Of a stretch of DNA of 64,000 bases, positions 35,929 through 43,915 are shown one piece after another (the first letter of the stretch is position 1; each line of letters starts with the position of its first letter). The stretch covers positions 62,001-126,000 of the forward strand of contig JAXLRM010000004.1 in assembly GCA_046331095.1 (NCBI GenBank). Direction: 5' to 3'. The notes under the pieces are model-generated. The model ran no database searches. It saw nothing but the letters and a program-made list of their open reading frames with translations, and was not told the origin of the DNA. Made by a program: the position numbers and the translations under genes. Source of the DNA: JAIBAC01 sp046331095. GTDB taxonomy: Bacteria > Actinomycetota > Acidimicrobiia > UBA2766.

Positions 35929-36384
35929 TCAGCCGGCCTCGAGCTCGGCCTTCATCCGCTCGAGCGTGGCCTGCATGCCCCTCTGGTTCGTCTTGGCCCG
36001 CGCCCACCCGGCGAGGCGCCAGTACAGGCGCAGCACGAACGTGTCGGCCAGCTCGAACGACTCGGTCACATCGGTGCCGTCACCGGAGGGCTCGAGCAGG
36101 TAACGCCAGGTGTTGACGGGCTTGCCCGAGACGCCCACGTCGAAGGCGAACTCGCGATCGGGCTCGCAGGTCACCACCTCACACGCCGTCCAGTAGGTCG
36201 GCCCACGACCGTTGCGCTTCACGTGGCCGCGGAAGCGGGCGCCGACGGCGGGGCCGGTCGCGCCGCCGAGCCACTCGGCCTCGAAGGTCTCCGGGCTGTA
36301 CTCGCCGATGCGGGTCACGTCGCTGACGAGATCCCAGACCGCGGTCGGCGCGGCGTCGATGTGGACGGTCACGGATCCTTGCAT
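35929..36384 (-). CDS. SRPBCC (START/polyketide-cyclase-like) family protein
   Basis: A 151-residue helix-grip protein: beta strand VTVHIDAAPTAVWDLVSDV at the start, the GTDVTESFEL strand and the long C-terminal helix (MQATLERMKAELEAG). Such proteins hold hydrophobic ligands or act as cyclases; the ligand is unknown. ATG 36384. The alpha/beta hydrolase gene lies 44 bp upstream on the same strand, so they may be co-transcribed. Confidence 0.85.
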   Translation of the reverse strand: MQGSVTVHIDAAPTAVWDLVSDVTRIGEYSPETFEAEWLGGATGPAVGARFRGHVKRNGRGPTYWTACEVVTCEPDREFAFDVGVSGKPVNTWRYLLEPSGDGTDVTESFELADTFVLRLYWRLAGWARAKTNQRGMQATLERMKAELEAG

Positions 36385-36428
36385 CGCGGCAGGATAGGCA
36401 AGGCGCGTCGGCGCCGCTGGGCCGGCCT

Positions 36429-37199
36429 TCAGCCCGGCCGTGCCGCGTCGACGATGACGCTCGCTGTCAGTCCTGGATCGTCGAACATCGGCACGTGGCC
36501 GACGCCCGGCAGCACGCGGTAGCGGGCACCGGGAAACAGGGCGCGGGCGCGGGCTCCGTGGCCTGTTTCGGGGAGGATGCGGTCGCGTTCGGCCCACGCG
36601 ATGACCACGGGGCAGGGGAGCTGGTCGAGCGGCTCGAGTTGCTCGTCGGTGCCGAGCAGGTCGCCGAGCACGGTGCAGGCCAACAGGTCGTCGGCGAGCG
36701 TGAGGAGCTCGGCGGCGCTCACGCGCTCGCCGTGGACGGCGTTGTCCCGAAGCGCCAGCTTGCGCACCGCGGGGACGCGGGCGAGAAGTGGCAGCAGCGG
36801 GCGCGTGAGCTTCGTCGCCGTCGCGATCATCTCGAGTCGCGAGGTTCCCCGGGTCTGTTCCCGGGTTCCCGCGTGCCAGCAGCCCGCAGGCGACAGAGCG
36901 CAGACCGACAAGGCGCGGCCGCGCCGCGCGAGCTCCAGCGCGACCCAGCCGCCGAGGGAGTTGCCCGCCAGATGGGCCTTGTCGAGGCCGAGGTCGTCGA
37001 GGTGTCGCTCCGCGTCGTCGACGACGTCCGCGACGCGGGTCCCCGAACCCGCAGGAGTGCCGCCACGGTGCCCGAGCTCGGTGAACGCGATCACGTCGTG
37101 ATCGGGTGCCAGCAGCGGCACGACGCGCCGCCACATGGTCTCGCTGCCGGTGATTCCGTGCAACAGCACGAGCGGTTCGCCCTCACCTCGTCTGATCAT
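36429..37199 (-). CDS. alpha/beta-fold hydrolase
   Basis: A 256-residue hydrolase. It has the oxyanion HG motif LVLLHGITGSETMW, nucleophile elbow GNSLGGW (Ser), an acid region VVIAWAERDRILP (Asp) and the catalytic His in LPGVGHVPM. This is a typical serine esterase/lipase-like enzyme; the substrate is unknown. It is flanked on the same strand by the SRPBCC and nitrobindin-like genes (gaps of 44 and 45 bp), suggesting a three-gene unit. Confidence 0.87.
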   Translation of the reverse strand: MIRRGEGEPLVLLHGITGSETMWRRVVPLLAPDHDVIAFTELGHRGGTPAGSGTRVADVVDDAERHLDDLGLDKAHLAGNSLGGWVALELARRGRALSVCALSPAGCWHAGTREQTRGTSRLEMIATATKLTRPLLPLLARVPAVRKLALRDNAVHGERVSAAELLTLADDLLACTVLGDLLGTDEQLEPLDQLPCPVVIAWAERDRILPETGHGARARALFPGARYRVLPGVGHVPMFDDPGLTASVIVDAARPG

Positions 37200-37244
37200 C
37201 CGGTTCCCGTCCGGGTGGCCCGCGTGCGTGCCCCGGCAACGGCC

Positions 37245-37805
37245 TCAGCCGTCGACGCGGTGCAGTGTGTTCGTATCGGTGTGCTGCATGTCGCCGCCGG
37301 TTGCGGCCAGTGTGAGCGTGAGGTCCGACTTGTAGGTGAGCGATCCGTCCTCGCCGAAGCCGAACGTCGTCTCGAACGCACCGCATGTGGCCTGCTCGAG
37401 CAGGTGCGGGTTCTGGACGAGTCCGAAGGTGGGCGCGCCCGCCTCGGCCCGGAAGTGGATCTCGTCCGCGTCGGGCGTTGCGGTCGCGCCCATCAGGACG
37501 GCGATCCCGCGTGGCACCGCGAAGCACCGCATGACCGTCCCGGTCGACTCCTCCCACAGCATGTAGCCGACCTCGTCGTGGAACGGGTCCGCGGCCTCCT
37601 CGCCGTGGCGCCACGCGGTCATCTGGTAGTTGAGGCCGTGCATGGTCTGAGAGCCGTTGTGGACAACCGGGATCCGGCTGAACCGGGCCCTTTCGAAATA
37701 CGTGGTCTCGCCGATGACGCGGTCGCCGTAAGCGAAGGAGACGTCGACGCCGACGTTGCCTTCCCAGGTGCCTTCGAATGCCGCCAGTGGTCCGAGGTCG
37801 CTCAT
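37245..37805 (-). CDS. nitrobindin-like heme-binding beta-barrel protein (FABP-like)
   Basis: A 186-residue protein of the bacterial nitrobindin/THAP4-C-terminal-like group. Marks are LAAFEGTWEGNVGVDV near the start (family GxWxGxG-like strand), DEVGYMLWEESTGTVMRCFAVPRG and a terminal TDTNTLHRV. Members bind heme or small hydrophobic ligands in a beta-barrel; the distal His near the C-terminus fits LHRV. A -10-like AAGAGT lies 8 nt before the ATG. Confidence 0.75.
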   Translation of the reverse strand: MSDLGPLAAFEGTWEGNVGVDVSFAYGDRVIGETTYFERARFSRIPVVHNGSQTMHGLNYQMTAWRHGEEAADPFHDEVGYMLWEESTGTVMRCFAVPRGIAVLMGATATPDADEIHFRAEAGAPTFGLVQNPHLLEQATCGAFETTFGFGEDGSLTYKSDLTLTLAATGGDMQHTDTNTLHRVDG

Positions 37806-37886
37806 GGCCCGCCACTCTTGCAGGGAATCGTGTGGCTCGCCAGGACAGGACCGGCCGATCCGACGGCGGGGCCGGAGTGACGTCGG

Positions 37887-38330
37887 CTATTCGGGAGTCG
37901 TCGGCCAAGTCCACGCCTTCCACGCCACCGCGAGGAGAAGGGCGACCTCGGTGATGCTGCCGACGACGTAGTACGCCCACGATTCACCGGGGATCGTGAG
38001 GGCGATCGTCACGACGTAGATCGCGGCGACGACGACGTTCACCACGCGGTTGCCTCGTGCAGGGAGCAGCAGCGACGCGACGACCATCACGATGGGAACG
38101 ACGACGTAGATCGTGCTGAGAGCGAGGAAGGTCTGGTTGATCGCGAAGCCGGTCCCGGGGACCTCGCCGCGGAGTGCTCCCTCGACGACGTCGCGGCGCC
38201 AGAAGGCGAAGATGTCCACATAGGCGAACACGAACAGCATCGCGATCCACAGCGCAGCGAGAACGGTCTTGGTGTTCGTCGGCGGGTCGTGCAGGGTGCG
38301 TGCCGGCCTGTTCGGGTTTGGTGTCGCCAT
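37887..38330 (-). CDS. DUF6326-like four-helix membrane protein
   Basis: A 147-residue integral membrane protein. After a polar N-terminus there are four hydrophobic helices: VLAALWIAMLFVFAYVDIFAF, LSTIYVVVPIVMVVASLLL, VVNVVVAAIYVVTIALTI and VVGSITEVALLLAVAWKAW. The pattern matches DUF6326, of unknown function. It is divergent from the histidine kinase gene, whose start is uncertain. If the kinase starts at 38419 the two share an 88-bp promoter region. Confidence 0.75.
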   Translation of the reverse strand: MATPNPNRPARTLHDPPTNTKTVLAALWIAMLFVFAYVDIFAFWRRDVVEGALRGEVPGTGFAINQTFLALSTIYVVVPIVMVVASLLLPARGNRVVNVVVAAIYVVTIALTIPGESWAYYVVGSITEVALLLAVAWKAWTWPTTPE

Positions 38331-38418
38331 GGGTGCATCTTGGGCGACGGGTGTGCGCTGGCGCATCGGCATCGTGGCTGTTCTCGACCGGCTGATCGGC
38401 CGGGACGGGCTCGGCCAC

Positions 38419-39603
38419 ATGGCCGATGTCGGCGCAGCGCCGGGCCCGTACGATCTGGTTGTGTTCGACGGGATCAGGTCGCTCGTCTCGGATCCGAGGG
38501 TTCCGGACGCTCCCGGTCCCTTGCCGCGCGACGTGTTGCTGGTCGCGGCTGCGGTCGTGTGCGTCACGGTCGAGGCCGTCGTCCGGCCCGACGTGCAGTG
38601 GCGCTGGCCCGCGTTCGTGGTTGCGGTCGGCGTGATCGTGTTGCTTCCGTGGCGGCGCCAACGGCCACTTGCCGTCGTCACGGCCGGCTTCGTGGCGATC
38701 GGCGTGTTCGACCTCGCCCGAGTCATCGGTGGGACGGCGGCGTCGACGGGTTATCACTCGATGGCTGTGGTCATGGTGGCGGTCTACGCGTTGTGCCGAT
38801 GGGCCTCCGGTCGCGATCGCGCCGTCGGTCTCGGGATCGTGTTCGTCGTGGCGACGGTCGGGGTTGCGCTCGGCTCGCGGAACTGGTCCGACGTCGTCGG
38901 CGGGTATGCCGTCGTAGCCGCAGTCGTGGCGGCCGGGATCGCCGTCCGGGTGTCGTCGAACGCCCGGCTGCGGACGCTCGAACAGGCCCGCTCGCTCGAG
39001 CGGGAACGCCTCGCCCGAGACCTGCACGACACGGTTGCACATCACGTCTCCGCGATCGTGATCAGCGCGCAGGCCGGGCTCTCGGTCGCAGCGACGCATC
39101 CGGGCCGTGCCGTCGACTCCCTGCGGACGATCGAACGCGAAGGCTCGCGTGCTCTCTCGGAGATGCGGTCGATCGTCGGCACGCTCCGGGAAGCAGAGCG
39201 CGTTCGGGCTCCCACCGCGACGCTCGAGGACCTGGACACGCTCGCCGGGGCTTCGGACCGGGCGCCGCGGGTCACCGTCGAGCTCGACGTGGAGCCCGAC
39301 ACCGTCAACAGCGTGGTGTCCGCCGCCCTGTTCCGGGTCGCTCAGGAGTCCGTCACCAACGCCCGCCGGCATGCCCGTCACGCAACCCGGGTGAGCGTCG
39401 ACGTCAGTGCGCGCGACGGCATCGCCGAGTTGCGAGTCAGCGACGACGGTGACCACGTCGACGGCCACCCTGGGGCCGGTTTCGGTCTCGTCGGCATGAG
39501 CGAACGAGTCAGTGCGCTCGGTGGCACGTTCCGCTACGGGCCCCGACCCGGACGCGGCTGGGTCGTCGTGGCACGGGTACCGGTCAAAGGCGCGGCCCGA
39601 TGA
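38419..39603 (+). CDS. NarL-type sensor histidine kinase
   Basis: A 394-residue membrane kinase. Several N-terminal hydrophobic helices (VLLVAAAVVCVTVEAVV and following) act as a membrane sensor. The HisKA_3 box is RLARDLHDTVAHHVSAIVI with phospho-acceptor His near 203. ATPase boxes are QESVTNARRHARHATRV (N-box) and GFGLVGMSERVSALGG (G-box). It phosphorylates the regulator encoded next (ATGA overlap at 39600). The start is uncertain: ATG 38329 would overlap the divergent gene, so 38419 is chosen. Confidence 0.88.
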   Translation: MADVGAAPGPYDLVVFDGIRSLVSDPRVPDAPGPLPRDVLLVAAAVVCVTVEAVVRPDVQWRWPAFVVAVGVIVLLPWRRQRPLAVVTAGFVAIGVFDLARVIGGTAASTGYHSMAVVMVAVYALCRWASGRDRAVGLGIVFVVATVGVALGSRNWSDVVGGYAVVAAVVAAGIAVRVSSNARLRTLEQARSLERERLARDLHDTVAHHVSAIVISAQAGLSVAATHPGRAVDSLRTIEREGSRALSEMRSIVGTLREAERVRAPTATLEDLDTLAGASDRAPRVTVELDVEPDTVNSVVSAALFRVAQESVTNARRHARHATRVSVDVSARDGIAELRVSDDGDHVDGHPGAGFGLVGMSERVSALGGTFRYGPRPGRGWVVVARVPVKGAAR

Positions 39604-40268
39604 ACACCGGCGCGGTGCGGGTCGTGATCGCCGACGACCAGGAGATCGTGCGCACGGGGCTCGCGATGATCATCGACGCGCAACCAGGCTGCACCGTGGT
39701 CGGGCAAGCATCCGACGGACACCAGGCCGTCGACCTCGCGCGGCGGTTGCGACCGGACGTCTGCCTGTTCGACATCCGGATGCCCGGCCTTGACGGCATC
39801 GAGGCAACCCGTCTGGTCGCGGGTCCGGACGTCGTCGACCCCGTCGCCGTTGTCGTCATCACCACCTTCGACCTCGACGAGTACGTCCACGACGCGCTGC
39901 GCGCCGGGGCCCGCGGCTTCCTGCTCAAGGACGCGGGGCCGCAGATGCTCGCACAGGCAATACAGGCGGCAGCCAACGGCGAAGCACTCATCGCGCCGAG
40001 CGTCACGGTCCGCCTCTTGAAAGCCTTCGCCGGCCGGCCGAGCGGCGCCGCACGCCAACCCGCCGAGCCGTTGACCGACCGCGAGGAGGAGGTCCTCATC
40101 GCGGTCGCGCAAGGCCTCACCAACACCGAGATCTGCGCTGCTCTGCACATCAGCCTCGGCACCGTCAAGACCCACATCACCAACCTCATGCTCAAACTCG
40201 CCCTCCGTAACCGAGTCGAGCTCGCCATCTGGGCCCACGAAACCGGGCGTGTGCGCTCGACGACGTAG
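39600..40268 (+). CDS. NarL/LuxR-family response regulator
   Basis: A 222-residue two-domain regulator. The receiver has the DD acidic pair (IADDQEIV), phospho-acceptor D58 in LFDIRMPG and the conserved Lys in FLLKDAGP. The C-terminal LuxR-type helix-turn-helix is LTDREEEVLIAVAQGLTNTEI with SLGTVKTHITNLM as recognition helix. Translation is coupled to the kinase gene. Target genes are not evident; the divergent membrane protein upstream of the kinase is a natural candidate. Confidence 0.93.
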   Translation: MNTGAVRVVIADDQEIVRTGLAMIIDAQPGCTVVGQASDGHQAVDLARRLRPDVCLFDIRMPGLDGIEATRLVAGPDVVDPVAVVVITTFDLDEYVHDALRAGARGFLLKDAGPQMLAQAIQAAANGEALIAPSVTVRLLKAFAGRPSGAARQPAEPLTDREEEVLIAVAQGLTNTEICAALHISLGTVKTHITNLMLKLALRNRVELAIWAHETGRVRSTT

Positions 40269-40300
40269 CTCGTCCGAGCGTCGAACTAGCGTGGCGACCG

Positions 40301-40317
40301 GGCGTCGCAGCGACGCC
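40301..40317 (+). terminator. hairpin after the two-component operon
   Basis: GGCGTCG, 3 nt, CGACGCC forms a perfect 7-bp stem 33 nt after the regulator stop and 18 nt before the arsC start. A smaller hairpin (GCTCG, TC, CGAGC) sits right at the stop codon. Confidence 0.45.
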
Positions 40318-40335
40318 GTGAGCTGAGATCGGCGT

Positions 40336-40752
40336 GTGATCGTGAGCCGAACCCGACCCGAAGTCCTCTTCGTCTGCGTCCACAACGCAGGCCGGTCCCA
40401 GATGGCCGCGGCACTGTTGGCCCGTCACGGCGGCGACGCGGTGGTGGTCCGCTCGGCGGGCTCGGCGCCCGCAGCAGAAGTCAACCCTGTCGTCGTCGCG
40501 GCGATGGCCGAGCTCGGCGTCGACCTGCGGGCCGGCGACGCGCGCCCCAAGAGGCTCGACGAGGCGGCGGTCGCGGCATCCGACGTCGTGATCACCATGG
40601 GCTGTGGCGACGCGTGCCCGTTCTACCCCGGCAAGCGCTACGAGGACTGGGACGCCGACGACCCCGCCGGACAGGGCATCGAGGCGGTCCGTGCGATCCG
40701 CGACGAGATCGAGCGCCGCATCGTCGACCTCGTGGCGTCACTGGGGATCTGA
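40336..40752 (+). CDS. arsC: arsenate reductase, low-molecular-weight phosphatase type
   Basis: A 138-residue LMW-PTP-fold enzyme. The P-loop is VCVHNAGRSQMAA with nucleophile C14 and R20, and later ITMGCGDACPFYPGKRYEDWD supplies the further Cys residues used in this thioredoxin- or mycothiol-linked class. It reduces arsenate to arsenite for export by Acr3. GTG 40336 or GTG 40342 could be the start. It converges with arsR (5-bp gap) and is not in one transcript with arsI-acr3. Confidence 0.92.
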   Translation: MIVSRTRPEVLFVCVHNAGRSQMAAALLARHGGDAVVVRSAGSAPAAEVNPVVVAAMAELGVDLRAGDARPKRLDEAAVAASDVVITMGCGDACPFYPGKRYEDWDADDPAGQGIEAVRAIRDEIERRIVDLVASLGI

Positions 40753-40757
40753 CGCGC

Positions 40758-41105
40758 TCACCGTCGGCGGGCCGCGTCGGGGGCGAGTGCCTCGCGCACG
40801 GCGACGAGCCGTTCGGGCACCACTCGGTACCACGCCCACTTGCCTCGCTTCTCGCGTGCGAGCAGGCCTGCGTCGACGAGCATCGACAGGTGGTGCGAGA
40901 CGGTCGGTTGCGACCGCCCGACGGGCTCGACGAGGTCGCATGCGCAGGCCTCGCCGCCCTGGGCCGCTGCCACCATCGACAGCAGTCGCAGCCGGGCGGG
41001 GTCGGCGAGCACCTTCAGCACCGCGGCGAGCTCGACGGCATCTGCTTCGCCGAGCACGCCGGACGTCAACGGGGTGCAGCAGGCGGCGATCTCTTGTGTC
41101 TTCAC
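40758..41105 (-). CDS. arsR: ArsR/SmtB-family arsenic-responsive repressor
   Basis: A 115-residue winged-helix repressor. The N-terminus carries a CC pair (QEIAACCTPL), as in the corynebacterial ArsR type that binds As(III) with an N-terminal Cys pair and a third Cys. There is also CACDL in the helix where the classical CVCDL site lies. The recognition helix is SQPTVSHHLSMLVDAGLL. GTG 41105 is favoured by GGGAGG 7 nt upstream. It is divergent from arsI-acr3 across a 105-bp operator region and should repress both directions. Confidence 0.92.
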   Translation of the reverse strand: MKTQEIAACCTPLTSGVLGEADAVELAAVLKVLADPARLRLLSMVAAAQGGEACACDLVEPVGRSQPTVSHHLSMLVDAGLLAREKRGKWAWYRVVPERLVAVREALAPDAARRR

Positions 41106-41138
41106 GGACACGCCTCCCGGGACGCACCAGAACAATGC

Positions 41139-41174
41139 ATTGACACCAATCAATATGTGGCTAGAGTGTCATAT
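41139..41174 (+). promoter_or_regulatory. arsI-acr3 promoter and ArsR operator region
   Basis: TTGACA (41140-41145), 16 nt, TAGAGT (41162-41167) reads toward arsI. ATTGA, 6 nt, TCAAT (41139-41154) overlaps the -35 box, and ATATG, 12 nt, CATAT (41153-41174) spans the -10 box. AT-rich inverted repeats over the core promoter are typical of ArsR-family operators. Which dyad is bound cannot be decided by eye. Confidence 0.6.
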
Positions 41175-41210
41175 CGACAGGCGTAGATCAATCTAGTCGA
41201 GGAGATCCAG

Positions 41211-41693
41211 ATGTCCCGTGTGCAGCTCGCCCTCAACGTCACCGACATCGACGAGGCCGTGGACTTCTACTCGAAGCTCTTCGACGCCGAGCCGCTCAAG
41301 CGCAAGCCCGGCTACGCCAACTTCGCGATCGCCGACCCGCCCCTGAAGCTCGTGCTCTTCGAGGGCCCCGAGGGCGCCACCCTCAACCACCTCGGGGTGG
41401 AGACCGACAGCGCCGCCGAAGTCGAGGCCGCCGAGGGCCGCCTCGCAGGAACCGGCCTCGAGACGACCGGCGTCGACGACACGGTGTGCTGCTACGCGAC
41501 CAAGGTCGAGACGTGGGTGAGCGACCCCGACGGCGCCCGCTGGGAGTGGTACGTCAAGACCGGCGACTCCGACCAGCTCGCCTACGCGACCGCCGGCGAG
41601 GCGGAGTCGGCTCGGTGCTGCGCCCCCGAGGTCGGCGCGGCACCCACCACGCAGGCACGGACCGCAGCGTCCGCCGGGCCGTCCTGCTGCTGA
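41211..41693 (+). CDS. arsI: ArsI/CadI-family C-As lyase-like VOC protein
   Basis: A 160-residue vicinal-oxygen-chelate protein. The family outline is clear: SRVQLALNVTDIDEAVDFYS, RKPGYANFAIADPPLKLVLF, NHLGVE with the metal His, the thiol pair in DDTVCCYATK that binds trivalent arsenic, and WEWYV with the metal Glu. ArsI cleaves the C-As bond of methylarsenite-type compounds; CadI relatives are cadmium-induced. The last 35 residues form a tail with two more Cys pairs (SARCCAPE and the terminal SCC) that could hand over arsenite. Acr3 starts 6 nt later. Confidence 0.88.
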   Translation: MSRVQLALNVTDIDEAVDFYSKLFDAEPLKRKPGYANFAIADPPLKLVLFEGPEGATLNHLGVETDSAAEVEAAEGRLAGTGLETTGVDDTVCCYATKVETWVSDPDGARWEWYVKTGDSDQLAYATAGEAESARCCAPEVGAAPTTQARTAASAGPSCC

Positions 41694-41699
41694 ACACCC

Positions 41700-42749
41700 G
41701 TGCAGGCAGCCACCTCGGTCACGCGGCGCCTCCCCACGCTCGACCGGTTCCTGCCGGTGTGGATCGGCCTCGCAATGGCCGCGGGGCTGGCACTGGGTCG
41801 GGCCGTACCCGACCTCGACGTCGCCCTCGAAGCCATCAAGGTTGACACGGTGTCGCTCCCGATCGCGATCGGGTTGCTGGCGATGATGTACCCCGTCCTC
41901 GCCAAGGTCCGCTACACCCACGTCGGCGACGAGCTCGCCGACCGCCGCGTCCTCGCGCTCTCGCTCCTGTTGAACTGGGTCGTGGGCCCGCTGCTCATGT
42001 TCACCCTTGCCTGGGTCTTCCTGGCCGGCCTGCCCGAGCTCCGCACCGGCCTCGTCATCGTCGGTCTCGCCCGCTGCATCGCCATGGTCCTGGTCTGGAA
42101 CGACCTGGCGTGCGGCAGCCGCGAGCTCGCCGCCGTGCTCGTCGCGGTGAACTCGGTGTTCCAGATCGTGATGTACTCGGTGCTCGGCTGGTTCTACCTG
42201 GCGGTGCTGCCCGGCTGGCTCGGCCTCGACACCGCTGCGCTCGACGTCTCGCTGTGGGCGATCGCCAAGTCCGTCCTCGTCTTCTTGGGCATCCCGCTGC
42301 TGGCCGGTTTCCTGACACGCACACTGCTCGAGGCCCGCCGCGGCACCGACTGGTACGAGAACCGGTTCCTGCCCCGCATCGGACCGGTGGCCCTGTACGG
42401 GCTGTTGTTCACGATCGTCGTGCTCTTCGCCTTGCAGGGACGCCAGATCACCGAGCACCCCTTCGACGTCGCCCGCGTCGCGCTACCGCTGCTCGTGTAC
42501 TTCGGGCTCATGTGGGGCGGCTCGTTCGTGCTCGGCCACCGGCTCGGCCTGCCTTACGAACGCAACGCGTCGGTGGCCTTCACGGCGGCGGGCAACAACT
42601 TCGAGCTCGCGATCGCCGTGTCTATCGCGGTTTTCGGGGTCACGTCGGGACAGGCCCTGGCCGGCACCATCGGGCCCCTCGTCGAGGTGCCCGCGCTCGT
42701 CGCGCTCGTCTACGTCTCGTTGTGGGCGAAGCGGCGCTTCTACCCGTGA
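41700..42749 (+). CDS. acr3: Acr3-family arsenite efflux transporter
   Basis: A 349-residue membrane protein with 10 predicted helices, the normal Acr3 size. Marks are FLPVWIGLAMAAGLALGR, the conserved Cys in GLARCIAMVLVWNDLACG and AAGNNFELAIAVSIAVFG. It exports arsenite produced by ArsC or released by ArsI. GTG 41700 is the likely start, 6 nt after the arsI stop, so translation is probably coupled. A strong hairpin begins 6 nt after the stop. Confidence 0.93.
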   Translation: MQAATSVTRRLPTLDRFLPVWIGLAMAAGLALGRAVPDLDVALEAIKVDTVSLPIAIGLLAMMYPVLAKVRYTHVGDELADRRVLALSLLLNWVVGPLLMFTLAWVFLAGLPELRTGLVIVGLARCIAMVLVWNDLACGSRELAAVLVAVNSVFQIVMYSVLGWFYLAVLPGWLGLDTAALDVSLWAIAKSVLVFLGIPLLAGFLTRTLLEARRGTDWYENRFLPRIGPVALYGLLFTIVVLFALQGRQITEHPFDVARVALPLLVYFGLMWGGSFVLGHRLGLPYERNASVAFTAAGNNFELAIAVSIAVFGVTSGQALAGTIGPLVEVPALVALVYVSLWAKRRFYP

Positions 42750-42755
42750 CGCCCG

Positions 42756-42824
42756 TCGGCTTCTGGGCGCGCACACCCCACGTGGATAGGGTCGGCGCGC
42801 CCAGAAGCCGATTTCGCCGGGTCG
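42756..42824 (+). repeat. dispersed palindromic repeat, copy A (also the acr3 terminator)
   Basis: Arms CGGCTTCTGGGCGCGC (42757-42772) and its exact complement at 42795-42810 flank a 22-nt loop. The stem extends by one more pair. It is followed by CCGATTTCGCCGGG. The left arm plus loop (33 bp, 42758-42790) is repeated exactly at 43867-43899, and the right arm plus the ATTTCGCCGGG segment recurs three times at 59619-59708. The hairpin sits where an acr3 terminator is expected. Confidence 0.8.
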
Positions 42825-42832
42825 CCGACCGT

Positions 42833-42838
42833 TACCGT
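42833..42838 (+). promoter_or_regulatory. -10 box of leaderless phosphotransferase mRNA
   Basis: TACCGT ends 7 nt before GTG 42846, and no ribosome site is present. This spacing decides the start over GTG 42837. Confidence 0.45.
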
Positions 42839-42845
42839 GGGCACC

Positions 42846-43898
42846 GTGAAGGAAGTCCCAGCGGCGCGCGCCGCAACAGTCACCGCCCTGGTGGCAACGC
42901 TGCGCGAGGCCACTGGCCGCGTGGACCTCGAGCTCGCGGCACCGCCGGTCCCGCTCACCGGCGGCTTCTACGCCGAGATGCTGCGCTTCCGCCTCGCCGA
43001 CGCGCCCCCCGGGCTCGAAGGCGACCTCGTGGCCCGCATCGTCCCCGACCCGATTGCAGGCGAGTGGGAGGCGACGGTCCAGCGTGCCGTCGCCGGGCAG
43101 GGCTTCCCGACACCTGCGGTGCGCCTCAGTGCCGGGGCGGCGGGACCCCTGGGCCGCTATCTCATCGTGATGGACGCACTCGACGGCCGGTCGCCGATGT
43201 CGGGGCTCGGCATCGGAGCCGTGGCCACCGAGATCCCCCACCTGCTCCGTCGACTCCCCGACCAGCTCGCCCGTCTCGCTGCCGACCTCCACGCCCTCGA
43301 CCCCGCGCCGCTCGCCGAGGCGCTCGACGCGCTCGACACAACGGTCCCGACGACGACCGCCGGCTTCGTCGAGCAACAGGCCGGTGTTGCCGCCGCGCTC
43401 GGCCATCGTGACATCGCCGCGGCCGGGGAGCGGCTCCTCGCCACCGAACCCCGATCCCGTGCACTCGTGATCACACACGGCGACCTGCACCCGTTCAACG
43501 TGATCGCGACCGACGCCGGACCCGCCCTCGTCGACTGGACCGTCGCCCGCGTCGCGCATCCCGGCTTCACCCTCGGCTTCGCCGACCTGATGCTCGCGAA
43601 CCCGCCGATCCGGCTTCCCGCGGCCGGGGCAGCGGTGATGCGCCGACTCGGCCGCAACGTCGCCGGGCGGTTCCTCTCCACCTACGGCAGGCTCGCCGAC
43701 GGCACCTGCAGCGCCGTCGACGCGGACAACCTCGACTGGCATCGCAAGGTCCACGCTCTGCGGATCCTCGTCGAGCTCGCCGGCTGGGACGCGGCGGGCA
43801 CCCACCCCGCGGCCCACCATCCCTGGCTCGTGCTCGAACCCGTTGCCTGCCGTCTCCTGGGCCTCGGGCTTCTGGGCGCGCACACCCCACGTGGATAG
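42846..43898 (+). CDS. phosphotransferase (APH/kinase-like) family protein
   Basis: A 350-residue kinase-fold protein. The lobes show an ATP-site region (GGFYAEMLRFRL and DLVARIVPD), the catalytic loop VITHGDLHPFNVI with Asp, and the metal motif as ALVDWT. This family includes aminoglycoside phosphotransferases and many small-molecule or acyl-CoA-dehydrogenase-linked kinases; the substrate is unknown. Its last 11 codons and stop (GLLGAHTPRG) lie inside copy B of the dispersed repeat, so the original C-terminus may have been replaced. Confidence 0.85.
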   Translation: MKEVPAARAATVTALVATLREATGRVDLELAAPPVPLTGGFYAEMLRFRLADAPPGLEGDLVARIVPDPIAGEWEATVQRAVAGQGFPTPAVRLSAGAAGPLGRYLIVMDALDGRSPMSGLGIGAVATEIPHLLRRLPDQLARLAADLHALDPAPLAEALDALDTTVPTTTAGFVEQQAGVAAALGHRDIAAAGERLLATEPRSRALVITHGDLHPFNVIATDAGPALVDWTVARVAHPGFTLGFADLMLANPPIRLPAAGAAVMRRLGRNVAGRFLSTYGRLADGTCSAVDADNLDWHRKVHALRILVELAGWDAAGTHPAAHHPWLVLEPVACRLLGLGLLGAHTPRG

Positions 43899-43899
43899 G
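43867..43899 (+). repeat. dispersed repeat, copy B (half element inside a coding 3' end)
   Basis: The 33 bp are identical to 42758-42790: left arm and loop of the palindromic element, without the right arm. The phosphotransferase stop codon TAG is formed by its last bases, and the GH32 start lies 17 nt further on. The pair brackets the phosphotransferase gene as direct repeats 1.1 kb apart. Confidence 0.85.
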
Positions 43900-43915
43900 T
43901 AGCTTCGGGCGCACC

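Noticed and set aside
42757..43899. Composite transposon formed by the 33-bp direct repeats around the phosphotransferase gene
   Set aside because: No transposase and no target-site duplication are seen; a dispersed REP-like repeat explains the pair better.
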